This document shows positions 18,379 to 24,707 of a stretch of DNA of 64,000 nucleotides, in pieces. Every line of letters begins with the position of its first letter. The stretch's first letter is position 1. A program made the translations under genes and the position numbers. The DNA comes from an uncultured Arthrobacter sp. Its GTDB lineage: Bacteria > Actinomycetota > Actinomycetes > Actinomycetales > Micrococcaceae. The notes beneath the pieces were generated by a model. That model had not been told where the DNA came from. It did no database searches and saw nothing but the letters and a program-made list of their open reading frames with translations. The stretch covers positions 1-64,000 of the forward strand of contig NZ_CANLXP010000009.1 of NCBI RefSeq assembly GCF_947495145.1. Direction: 5' to 3'.

Positions 18379-18867
18379 CTACCGCATGTTCACAAACTGG
18401 AGGTCAGCCTCGTCGAAGTTCTTGAGCAGCGCCATGGTGGCCTGCAGATCATCGCGGGACTTGGAGCTGACGCGCAGCTCGTCACCCTGGATCTGCGACT
18501 TGACGCCCTTGGGAGCCTCGTCGCGGATGAGCTTGTTGATCTTCTTGGCGATGTCCTGTGCGATGCCCTCCTTGATGGTGGTCTCGAGGCGGAATTCCTT
18601 GCCTGAGGCGTAGGGCTCACCCGTGTCGAGGGACTTCAGCGAGATGCCGCGCTTGATCATTTTGGACTGCAGAACGTCGAGCACCGCCAGGACGCGCTCT
18701 TCGGAGTTCGCCTTCATGAGGATCATTTCGCCGCTGAAATCGACCTCGGCGCCGACACCCTTGAAGTCATACCGCTGAGCGATCTCCTTCTGCGCCTGGT
18801 TCAGCGCGTTGGCGACTTCCTGCTTGTCTACCTTGCTCACAACGTCGAATGTGGATTCGCTGGCCAC
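18379..18867 (-). CDS. yajQ: YajQ family nucleotide-binding protein
   Basis: A 162-residue cytoplasmic protein of the YajQ (UPF0234) family, known in some bacteria to bind cyclic di-GMP or nucleotides. It opens with [18 protein letters not shown] and has [13 protein letters not shown], and it ends with the family-typical [12 protein letters not shown]. The GTG start has a near-perfect AAGGAGG site 5 nt upstream. It is monocistronic and convergent with htpX. Confidence 0.93.
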   Translation of the reverse strand: MASESTFDVVSKVDKQEVANALNQAQKEIAQRYDFKGVGAEVDFSGEMILMKANSEERVLAVLDVLQSKMIKRGISLKSLDTGEPYASGKEFRLETTIKEGIAQDIAKKINKLIRDEAPKGVKSQIQGDELRVSSKSRDDLQATMALLKNFDEADLQFVNMR

Positions 18868-18985
18868 CTTTGCCTCCTTCTGGGTTGGTGTTTTCCTGCT
18901 TCTACCCTAATTCACAGCGTCGGAACAGGGGGCTCACATTTGATGGTGAAACGGTGAAGACCTCAGTCATTCTCAGGAGGAACCC

Positions 18986-19270
18986 TTGACCGCGCAACCG
19001 CGTCGCTACTTTGTTCGTGCCCGACATGCCGTAGCGGGGTCGCTGATTGTGGCCTCATCGCTGACCGGAGTGGGGATGTCGCCGTCGGTCGCTGCGTCGC
19101 CGACTGTCACTCGACCACAGGAACCGGATACTCGAAGGGCATCCTCAGCCGACCGGTTGGAGGGGGTCCGCTCGGACCTTAGGAACGCTGTCGGTATGGG
19201 CCTGGTGACCGCTGAGCAGGCGGAAGGTTTCTTCGTTCAGATCGAGCGTCGGGTGGCATCCGGGCGCTGA
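18986..19270 (+). CDS. Small exported hypothetical protein
   Basis: A 94-residue protein with a TTG start preceded by AGGAGG at the right distance. Residues 1-37 look like a Sec signal peptide: basic RRYFVRARHA, then the hydrophobic VAGSLIVASSLTGVG, then a likely cleavage after SVAA. The mature part is short and charged (DRLEGVRSDLRNAVGMGLV). No family is recognised. It ends about 115 nt before tRNA-Tyr, with a CCTGCGGA/TCCGCAGG hairpin (19330-19351) in between. Confidence 0.65.
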   Translation: MTAQPRRYFVRARHAVAGSLIVASSLTGVGMSPSVAASPTVTRPQEPDTRRASSADRLEGVRSDLRNAVGMGLVTAEQAEGFFVQIERRVASGR

Positions 19271-19386
19271 ATTCAGGTGCACCGGCTCACGATTCGATAA
19301 AGCGCGGGATGTTCTGTAAAGTTATTTTGCCTGCGGACGGCGATCCGCAGGTGGTCTTCCTGAAGAGTTTTCTTCACGAGACGTTC

Positions 19387-19468
19387 GGCAGATTACCCGA
19401 GCGGCCAAAGGGGGCTGACTGTAAATCAGCTGGCACAGCCTACGGGGGTTCGAATCCCTCATCTGCCA
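19387..19468 (+). tRNA. tRNA-Tyr (GTA)
   Basis: An 82-nt class II tRNA. The acceptor arms are GGCAGAT (19387-19393) and ATCTGCC (19461-19467). The anticodon GTA is at 19421-19423 in a CTGACT...AATCAG stem, with a long variable arm and the T-loop TTCGAAT. CCA is not encoded. A TAAAGT box at 19317-19322 may be its -10. It is the integration site of the following element, and its sequence is intact. Confidence 0.95.
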
Positions 19469-19489
19469 CTCGCCACGAAGGCCCGCACT
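19449..19489. repeat. attL, 41-bp attachment core
   Basis: Identical over 41 bp to 27267-27307. It starts in the tRNA T-loop, includes the 3' end of tRNA-Tyr, and continues into the left arm of the tRNA terminator. This is the typical footprint of tyrosine-integrase insertion. Confidence 0.92.
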
Positions 19490-19519
19490 TCCTTGCAATT
19501 ACAGGGAAAGGCGGGCCTT
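19478..19519 (+). terminator. tRNA-Tyr terminator rebuilt at attL
   Basis: AAGGCCCGC (19478-19486, chromosomal att core) pairs with GCGGGCCTT (19511-19519, supplied by the element), followed by TTGCTTT. Compare the intact 17-bp stem terminator at attR. Confidence 0.7.
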
Positions 19520-19527
19520 TTGCTTTG

Positions 19528-20658
19528 TCAGGCGGGGCTGTTTGCCCACATTTTGCCCACACTTGAGAGCGAAACAGCCTGATCTAGGGCGTCTGAAACA
19601 GCGTTCAGGTCCTCGTCGAAGAGATCCGCGTAGATGTCCAGTGTCATCGCGGCCGAGCTGTGGCCGAGCATCCGCTGAACGGCTTTCACGTTCGCCCCTG
19701 CCGAGACAGCGAAGCTGGCAGCGGTGTGCCGTAGATCGTGCGGTGTGATGCGGGGCAGGCCGGCACGGCGCACCGCGCCAGTGAACCAACCGCCGCGGTG
19801 CGCCTGCACGCGGGTGGAGCGGAGGTAGCCGGCCCCGTCCTCGCCAGGGAATACCAGATCATCGCGCCCCTTGCCCTCGCATTGCTTTGCCAGTCGTTCA
19901 GCCAGGAACCGGGGAAAGGGCACCGTCCGTCGTTTGTGGTTCTTCGGAGTTCCAACGGCGACGCGGCCGCCGACCTCGACGGCGTTCTCCTCAACGCTGA
20001 TGCGGCGCTTGAGCATGTCCAGGTGTCGCACCCGCAGCGCTACCGCCTCGCCCCACCGCAGGCCGCAGTAGGCAAGCACGAGCACGAGCGTGCCGTGCTT
20101 CGCCTCATCAGCGAGAGCGTGTACCTGCTCATGGTTCAGGTAGATGTGCGGTTTGCGTCCCTTCCTGGGCAGATCCACGCCGCGGATAGGGTTTGACGTG
20201 ATCCGGCGATCCTCCGCGGCGTCGTCCAGGATTCCCGCTAGGACTCCATATGCGCGGATTACCACGGTTGCCGACTTCGGCTTGCGCTCGCCGTTGCCGG
20301 TCGTGAGCTCCGCAATCCACTGCTGTACGGCCGTCTTGCGGATCTCCGAGACGCTGTGTGCACCCCAAACAGGCAGGACGTGGTTCCGCAGCGCGGCTTC
20401 CACCGTCCGGAATGACGACGGCTTGAGATGCGTCTGCCGGCCGAGCCACTGCGGCCCAAGCTCGCCTATGGTTGCTCTGCCTGCCTGCACCTCGATGTAC
20501 TCGCCCTTGAGCTTCGAGACCTCGACCGAGGAGGCGAACGCCTCCGCCTCCCTCTTGGTCCGGAACCCCCGCTTGTCCGTCTGCTTCCGGTCCGGCCGGC
20601 GGTAGCGCACCCGGTACCGCCGGCCGCTGGCGGTCTCGTAGGGCTCAATCGTCGCCAT
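19528..20658 (-). CDS. int: Tyrosine site-specific integrase
   Basis: A 376-residue phage-type integrase that recombines attP with the tRNA-Tyr attB. An arm-binding N-terminus (about 1-55) is followed by a core-binding SAM-like domain (about 65-160) and the catalytic domain. Catalytic residues are visible: R201 (GLRWGE), K239, H307-R310 (HDLRH), H333 (LGH) and Y343 (DIYADLFD). The gene's 3' end runs through the left arm-type sites, which encode the C-terminal KMWAN. It overlaps the repressor gene by 14 nt, so both are expressed as one leftward operon. Confidence 0.95.
   Translation of the reverse strand: MATIEPYETASGRRYRVRYRRPDRKQTDKRGFRTKREAEAFASSVEVSKLKGEYIEVQAGRATIGELGPQWLGRQTHLKPSSFRTVEAALRNHVLPVWGAHSVSEIRKTAVQQWIAELTTGNGERKPKSATVVIRAYGVLAGILDDAAEDRRITSNPIRGVDLPRKGRKPHIYLNHEQVHALADEAKHGTLVLVLAYCGLRWGEAVALRVRHLDMLKRRISVEENAVEVGGRVAVGTPKNHKRRTVPFPRFLAERLAKQCEGKGRDDLVFPGEDGAGYLRSTRVQAHRGGWFTGAVRRAGLPRITPHDLRHTAASFAVSAGANVKAVQRMLGHSSAAMTLDIYADLFDEDLNAVSDALDQAVSLSSVGKMWANSPA
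19543..19563. repeat. Left arm-type integrase sites (TGCCCACA x2)
   Basis: TGCCCACA occurs at 19543 and 19554, 11 bp apart. The whole 21-bp block is identical to 27153-27173 at the other end of the element. The symmetric placement just inside both att cores suggests integrase arm sites. Confidence 0.6.
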
Positions 20659-21148
20659 CGCTGCGCTTCCCCAGCTGCTTAGTCATATTTTCCAGCGTCC
20701 GAGCCAGCTCCTGCAGATGCTCGACAGTGAGATCAGTATCGGTGCCCGGAAACTGTCGCCCGGGCGGCCGCGCGTGCAGGACGAATGACGTGATGCCGTG
20801 TTCATCATCGCGCCAAAACGGGCGGCGTCCGTCTGCCCAATCCCACACACGTTCCAAGGATTGACCTCGCCCGGCTCCCGTTGGCTCATACTCAGTCTCG
20901 TCGTCAGCGGGCGGGAATAGGAGCGCGTTCGGGTTGACATCAAAGATGAGGGCGAGGGCGAGCAGCTCGTCAACATCGACGCGGCGCTCGCCGGCCTCTA
21001 TCCGGCGGAGACCCAGCGGTGGTATGAAGCGCTTCCGGTCAGCGAGCCACCGGGAAAGCTCTGCGTAGGACGTGGATCCGCGCAGCCTGCGGATGTTCTC
21101 CGCCACGGTGCGCCCAGTGGGTCCAAGATCGAATTCTTTGCCTGCCAT
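20645..21148 (-). CDS. XRE-like repressor of the element
   Basis: A 167-residue protein with an N-terminal helix-turn-helix (about residues 10-70): VAENIRRLRGSTSYAELSRW, then RRIEAGERRVDVDELLALAL. The C-terminal part ends in a short coiled region, HLQELARTLENMTKQLG. The ATG at 21148 is chosen because homologous repressors begin near MAGKEFDLGPTGR. It lies divergent from the excisionase gene across an array of GATCA sites, consistent with a lysogeny repressor. It probably also represses itself. Confidence 0.83.
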   Translation of the reverse strand: MAGKEFDLGPTGRTVAENIRRLRGSTSYAELSRWLADRKRFIPPLGLRRIEAGERRVDVDELLALALIFDVNPNALLFPPADDETEYEPTGAGRGQSLERVWDWADGRRPFWRDDEHGITSFVLHARPPGRQFPGTDTDLTVEHLQELARTLENMTKQLGKRSDGDD

Positions 21149-21163
21149 GGCGTAAACGGTACA

Positions 21164-21289
21164 GATCAAACATGAAGATACCAAGATCATTCTTGATCTC
21201 ATCCGCTGACTGTGGTTTTATGAGTGCAACGCGATCAAAAATAGAGATTGCGGGATCAAAACGAAAGGATGGCGGGATCATGCTTGATC
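21164..21289. promoter_or_regulatory. Phased GATCA operator array between repressor and excisionase
   Basis: GATCA starts at 21164, 21185, 21233, 21254 and 21276, with spacings of 21, 48, 21 and 22 bp. Two of the copies are full palindromes with a 4-nt spacer: AGATCA/TGATCT at 21184-21199, and GATCA/TGATC at 21276-21289. The latter overlaps the excisionase ATG at 21280. The regularity at about two helical turns suggests cooperative repressor binding. Confidence 0.65.
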
Positions 21290-21477
21290 TCCTCACACCG
21301 GAAGACCTCGCTCAGCGGCTGGGCATGTCCGTCGCCGCGCTTTCCCAGTGGCGCTACAGGGGAGTAGGCCCCAAGTTCATCAAGGCCGGCAAAACCATCC
21401 GGTACCGAGTTTCCGACGTCGAGTCATGGATGGACGCCCAGACTCGGCAGCAGAGCGGCTCAGCAGTTGGAGCCTGA
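21280..21477 (+). CDS. xis: AlpA/MerR-like helix-turn-helix excisionase
   Basis: A 65-residue protein of the small winged-helix excisionase type. LDLLTPEDLAQRLGMSVAAL, then SQWRYRGVGPKFIKAG, then RYRVSDVESWMD is the standard pattern. Such proteins bend DNA at att sites to favour excision, or activate element genes. The ATG at 21280 overlaps an operator palindrome, so repressor binding would directly block its expression. An in-frame upstream Met at 21220 would lie within the operator array and is less likely. Confidence 0.85.
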   Translation: MLDLLTPEDLAQRLGMSVAALSQWRYRGVGPKFIKAGKTIRYRVSDVESWMDAQTRQQSGSAVGA

Positions 21478-21492
21478 CAGACCAACGAAAAA

Positions 21493-21537
21493 GCGCTCCC
21501 GGTGCAATTGTTCCGCCAAGAACTGCACCAGAAGCGC
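21493..21537. repeat. Interrupted inverted repeat after the excisionase
   Basis: A composite hairpin. GCGCT pairs with AGCGC, GGTGCA with TGCACC and GTTC with GAAC, separated by a 3x3 internal loop and a 3-nt bulge, with a 6-nt loop. It lies in the 107-nt gap between xis and the next operon. It could be a terminator or attenuator, or a recombination site. Confidence 0.45.
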
Positions 21538-21584
21538 CGACAGCACCCTCAGATCACGGCAGCAAGGAAAGGGCACTTGTAGAG

Positions 21585-21851
21585 ATGAATACGAGCATAC
21601 CAACACGTCCAGCGGCGCAACAGGCCAGCACACCGAGCGGCACCTTCCAGGAATGGCGGCAGGCAGTCGAAGCGGCCGCGACCGTCCGCCGGCAGCTGAT
21701 CGGCTCCCGCGTGCGCTTCGCCGGCCTGCTGGGGAACGGCGAACGAACAGGGCGCATAGCTGACGTCACCGCATCCGGTGTGAAGGTGAAGCTTGACGAC
21801 GGCGCGGAAGCACAGCTGCTGCACGTCGATGACCTGGTGTTCATCCGATGA
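21585..21851 (+). CDS. Small element protein, unknown
   Basis: An 88-residue protein with no recognised family. The second half (GSRVRFAGLLGNGERTGRIA, then DVTASGVKVKLDDG) looks like a small beta-barrel such as an SH3-like or KOW-like fold. The first gene of a three-gene set joined by 4-nt overlaps that ends in the second recombinase. Its start has only a weak GTAGAG site. It might be an accessory of that recombinase, but this is inference from position only. Confidence 0.6.
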   Translation: MNTSIPTRPAAQQASTPSGTFQEWRQAVEAAATVRRQLIGSRVRFAGLLGNGERTGRIADVTASGVKVKLDDGAEAQLLHVDDLVFIR

Positions 21852-22156
21852 GCGCCGCGGCCGAGCAGAGCACGCCTCCGGTTGGTTTCGAGCAGGTCCC
21901 GCCTGCCGATTTCGGAGACTCTCCTGAGGGCTTCGAGTTCGTCACTGAGGATGAGCAGTTCCTCAATGACATCGATCTGCACTCGGGCCCATCTCTGTAC
22001 CACGACGAGCTCAAGATCGGGATAAGCACCAGCTGGACGCCGGACGATGGAATTACCTTCGACGTCGACGTGCTGCCGAGGGACTATCTCACACTCGCTC
22101 AAGCACGCTGGCTCGCGGCGGAGCTCCCGTCGCTCCTTGAAGGAATCGACGCATGA
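21848..22156 (+). CDS. Small acidic element protein, unknown
   Basis: A 102-residue acidic protein with no recognised family. It is rich in Asp and Glu, with the C-terminal helix LTLAQARWLAAELPSLLEG. It overlaps both neighbours by 4 nt (ATGA), which strongly supports it as a real coupled gene. Acidity could suit a DNA mimic or a partner protein, but nothing in the sequence proves this. Confidence 0.65.
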   Translation: MSAAAEQSTPPVGFEQVPPADFGDSPEGFEFVTEDEQFLNDIDLHSGPSLYHDELKIGISTSWTPDDGITFDVDVLPRDYLTLAQARWLAAELPSLLEGIDA

Positions 22157-23082
22157 GCCGCCCGCAGCTCGCCGTCGTGCCGGCGCTCGCCGACGGCGCC
22201 GGCCCCGCGTCGCTCGATGAGATCCTCACGTACTGGCGGCACTTTATGACGGTGGAGGGCAACACCGATAAGACGATCACCGGGCGGTTGCAGTTTGTCC
22301 GGCAGCTGCAGCGAGAGTGCGGGACCGTCCTCACAATCACGCGGCGCGATCTCATCCTCTGGATGTCAGGGAAGGCTTGGACGAATAAGACCAGGCAGAC
22401 GTACAGGGCTCTGCTGAATACGTTCTTTGACTGGCTGCAACAGGAGGAGTTCCGCTCTGACAACCCTGCTGCTCGGCTCCCAAAGGTGAAAGTGCAGCGG
22501 ACGCAGCCGAACCCGTTCGAACTGGACGAGATCGAGACGCTGCTCAACTCGGGGATCTACCGCAAGACCAGGGCGATGGTTGCGCTGCACTACTACCTTG
22601 GCCTGAGGGTCTCCGAGATCGCCAAAGTGCACGGCCAGGAAATCAACCGCGCTCGCCGGACGCTGACCACCTTGGGCAAGGGGCAGAAGCTCGTCACGCT
22701 GCCGATCCCGGCGGCTCTGTGGCCCCTCGTGGAGCAGATGCCCACGGACGGCTACTGGTTCCCCAACCGGGCGGCAAACGCCAAGTACGCGGCCGGTGAG
22801 GGGCACATCCTCGGCAACTCCGTGTCTGCACTCCTGGGCAACGCGATCAAGCGCGCCGGGCTTTCCCACCGGGCGCATGACTTACGCGCAGCGACGGCAA
22901 CGCAGATGCACCGTGCCGGCGTCTCCTCATTCACGATTCAGCAGGGCATGCGCCACGAAATGGCGAACACGACTAACCACTATCTCAAGGTCGACGACGA
23001 GCAGGTGCGCGGTGGTTTCGACGCGCTGCCGGAGGTAGCTATCCCGGCCAAGTCCTCACGTCGCTCCTCGAGGTGGGGGTAA
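22153..23082 (+). CDS. Second tyrosine recombinase, XerC/D-like
   Basis: A 309-residue recombinase with all catalytic residues visible: R152 (YLGLRVSE), K176 (LGKGQ), H242 and R245 (HDLRAATATQMH), H268 and Y277 (NHYLKV). A core-binding domain covers about residues 20-105. It lacks the arm-binding N-terminus of the element's integrase and resembles Xer-type enzymes more. It may resolve multimers or act at another site within the element, perhaps at the repeats just downstream. It is translationally coupled to two small genes upstream. Confidence 0.92.
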   Translation: MSRPQLAVVPALADGAGPASLDEILTYWRHFMTVEGNTDKTITGRLQFVRQLQRECGTVLTITRRDLILWMSGKAWTNKTRQTYRALLNTFFDWLQQEEFRSDNPAARLPKVKVQRTQPNPFELDEIETLLNSGIYRKTRAMVALHYYLGLRVSEIAKVHGQEINRARRTLTTLGKGQKLVTLPIPAALWPLVEQMPTDGYWFPNRAANAKYAAGEGHILGNSVSALLGNAIKRAGLSHRAHDLRAATATQMHRAGVSSFTIQQGMRHEMANTTNHYLKVDDEQVRGGFDALPEVAIPAKSSRRSSRWG

Positions 23083-23135
23083 CCGTCCCGATGCTGAACC
23101 AACCCCACGAGCAGGCGAAAGGAGGAAGAGCCCCC

Positions 23136-23633
23136 TTGAAACACTCATGGATACTGACCGCGATTGTCGCTGCCTTCGGGATTGTGCGCCGCCTGGTCAC
23201 TCGTGAGACCCCAGACCATCTAGCAGCAGTCGCCCGCACCGTCGAGCAGCCGCCAGCTGTGCGCTCGCAGGCAACGGAAGTAACACCCGGCCAGCAGCCC
23301 ACGCCGGCCGCTCCAGTGTGCTCGCAGGCAACGGAAGCAACACCCGGCCCGCGTACGCCGCAGACGCGCCAGACGGCCCGTAGGAGAGTCACCGAGCGCC
23401 CATTGTTCTCACGGCCGCGCGGGCCTCCTGGCAGCGCTCTGCAGAGCTCAGCAGAATCCGCAGGACGCCAGACTACGGGCGCTAGCGCAACCGGGTACGG
23501 GGAGGGTCGGGGCGGGTATAGCCAGAAGGCGCGGGAGCGCCTCAGCTGGCACACGCTGAGACTACGAACTTCCCCAGGTCTCGCCACCTTGAGTGACGCT
23601 GGGACTAGCAGCAGGTCTCGCCACCTTGAGTGA
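23136..23633 (+). CDS. Possible membrane-anchored repeat protein
   Basis: An open frame of 165 codons. The TTG at 23136 has a strong AAAGGAGG site upstream. The predicted N-terminus, KHSWILTAIVAAFGIVRRLV, looks like a membrane anchor, followed by low-complexity Pro/Thr/Gln sequence with two QATE(V/A)TPG repeats. Its last 58 nt run into the 37-bp tandem repeats, and an opposite-strand frame is also open. No family is recognised. It could be non-coding repeat DNA. Confidence 0.35.
   Translation: MKHSWILTAIVAAFGIVRRLVTRETPDHLAAVARTVEQPPAVRSQATEVTPGQQPTPAAPVCSQATEATPGPRTPQTRQTARRRVTERPLFSRPRGPPGSALQSSAESAGRQTTGASATGYGEGRGGYSQKARERLSWHTLRLRTSPGLATLSDAGTSSRSRHLE
23263..23359. repeat. 30-bp direct repeat, two copies
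   Basis: 23263-23292 and 23330-23359 differ at one base, with a 67-bp period. They encode the QATE(V/A)TPG repeats of the possible protein at 23136-23633. Confidence 0.75.
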
Positions 23634-23679
23634 CGCTGGGACTAGCAGCAGGTCTCGCCACCTTGAGTGACGCTGGGAC
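23576..23679. repeat. 37-bp tandem repeats (2.8 copies)
   Basis: Identical units at 23576-23612 and 23613-23649, plus a 30-nt third copy at 23650-23679, each starting AGGTCTCGCCACC. Directly repeated units in a non-coding stretch near a recombinase resemble iterons or partition sites. There are no spacers, so it is not a CRISPR array. The stretch 23634-23850 holds no convincing gene. Confidence 0.9.
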
Positions 23680-23695
23680 CCGGATCGAGATCTGA

Positions 23696-23740
23696 TATCA
23701 GCACTGAAACCACTGTGGTATCAGCACTGAAACCACAGTG
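23696..23740. repeat. 18-bp direct repeat with an embedded inverted repeat
   Basis: TATCAGCACTGAAACCAC occurs at 23696-23713 and 23719-23736, 5 nt apart. CACTGTGGT (23711-23719) and ACCACAGTG (23732-23740) form a 9-bp inverted repeat across the second copy. With the 37-bp repeats it forms a compact repeat cluster that looks like a protein-binding locus or origin. Confidence 0.8.
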
Positions 23741-23850
23741 AAAAGGTCTCCTCGCGTGCGCGGGTGATCGCGCGGGCGCTGGCAGGGCAGGGCAGGGTTT
23801 CTTACTGGGTTAAGCGCTACCACTCACCAGCTCAACTGATTGGATTCACC

Positions 23851-23925
23851 ATGAGCCACACCATGAGCCACACCATGAGCCACACCATGAGCCACACCAG
23901 GCAATCACCAAGGCGGGCAGGCTGA
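23851..23925 (+). CDS. 24-codon (MSHT)4 leader ORF
   Basis: Four perfect 12-bp units, ATGAGCCACACC, at 23851-23898, each carrying its own ATG. The frame continues with RQSPRRAG, and its TGA overlaps the ATG of the next gene by 1 nt (TGATG). This suggests a translated leader coupled to the zinc-ribbon gene. No ribosome site is obvious, so translation is unproven. Confidence 0.4.
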   Translation: MSHTMSHTMSHTMSHTRQSPRRAG

Positions 23926-24182
23926 TGCCAACACAACCGCCAGCCGGTCCAACCTGTGGCAGATGCCGCAGGGTCCGAGATCCCCGCCTGATGCAATCCG
24001 AAACGCTCTGCCTCGAATGCGCCCGAGATCCCGACTGGATGGTTGGACCAGGCAGAGCAGCGGTGCGCCAAGCGCTCGCCGGCTACAGGGAAAAACGCCA
24101 CCGTGACGACCGCGAACCACAGAGACGACGGCGCATCTCCCAGGGGATGCTCCCGCAACAGCAGGAAGGACAGACCTCATGA
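23925..24182 (+). CDS. Small zinc-ribbon protein
   Basis: An 85-residue protein with a CxxC-X14-CxxC zinc ribbon (C11, C14, C29, C32) and a basic, Arg-rich C-terminal half. Similar short phage proteins bind nucleic acid or partner proteins. It starts at a TGATG junction with the (MSHT)4 ORF and overlaps the next gene by 4 nt, so it belongs to a coupled operon leading towards the capsid gene. Function not known. Confidence 0.6.
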   Translation: MPTQPPAGPTCGRCRRVRDPRLMQSETLCLECARDPDWMVGPGRAAVRQALAGYREKRHRDDREPQRRRRISQGMLPQQQEGQTS

Positions 24183-24385
24183 GCGCCCAGTCATATCAAG
24201 CCGCAGCCGGCGGATTCCTTGACGCCGCCGCATTGCTCACAGCTCACGCGAATGACGACCGGGCAGGGCTGGCCCGGATGATCGCACGCATGAGCCGTGA
24301 CGAGCTCGAAGCAGCGATAGTGGGCTTGCTCGGCGCGTTCGAAGCAATGCCGCGACACGACGTCGAGGAACCAGGCCCACAATGA
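24179..24385 (+). CDS. Small helical element protein, unknown
   Basis: A 68-residue Ala-rich, probably all-helical protein: GGFLDAAALLTAHANDDRAG, then MIARMSRDELEAAIVGLLGA. It overlaps both neighbours by 4 nt. The pattern resembles short phage proteins of unknown role. No function is assigned. Confidence 0.55.
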   Translation: MSAQSYQAAAGGFLDAAALLTAHANDDRAGLARMIARMSRDELEAAIVGLLGAFEAMPRHDVEEPGPQ

Positions 24386-24615
24386 CCGCCGAGCGTCATC
24401 CGGTGCTGATACGCTCTAGCACAGAAAGCAATCGCCATACGTTTCAGCTGAGACAAGGACGAGGAACCCCGGCGGGGGTCAAGTCCGAGGATCGAAGCGA
24501 AGAACGGGTCGTGAGGAAACTTTCTGACAGGCCATCGGTAGCCAACCCGCCCGCCAGTCGTAGCAAACCCGGACGCAAGCTCCGCCAGCCGCTCCCGCAA
24601 GCGGCCGTAGCGTAG
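24382..24615 (+). CDS. Doubtful small basic ORF
   Basis: A 77-codon frame that starts in a 4-nt overlap with the previous gene. The product is basic, with no fold visible. Most of it lies in sequence rich in nested hairpins, so the region may work as RNA rather than as a protein. Either reading is weak. Confidence 0.3.
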   Translation: MTAERHPVLIRSSTESNRHTFQLRQGRGTPAGVKSEDRSEERVVRKLSDRPSVANPPASRSKPGRKLRQPLPQAAVA

Positions 24616-24653
24616 AGCATCGCCGGGATGCAAACCACATTCACTTTGTGTGG
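24457..24653 (+). ncRNA. Candidate structured RNA before the capsid gene
   Basis: Several complementary segments occur in order: GGAC/GTCC (24457-24460, 24483-24486) enclosing ACCCC/GGGGT (24466-24470, 24475-24479); CGGGT/ACCCG (24505-24509, 24545-24549) enclosing GGC/GCC (24530-24532, 24541-24543); GCCGCT/AGCGGC (24588-24593, 24600-24605); CCACA/TGTGG (24635-24639, 24649-24653). GC-rich DNA gives chance pairing, so this is tentative. It matches no RNA family recognised here. Confidence 0.3.
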
Positions 24654-24707
24654 CAGCACCCTCACCGGATCGATTGCCACCTGTCGCCCCCAGCGAAAGG
24701 GGAAACC

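Noticed and set aside
21467-21763. 98-codon ORF after the excisionase
   Set aside because: It overlaps the hairpin and most of the better-supported 21585-21851 gene in another frame and has no start site.
23576-23679. Tandem 37-bp repeats considered as a CRISPR array
   Set aside because: The units are directly adjacent with no spacers, and no cas gene is present.
24407-24445. Possible hammerhead-like core (CTGATA ... GAAAG)
   Set aside because: The conserved CUGANGA core is not matched and the flanking helices do not form.
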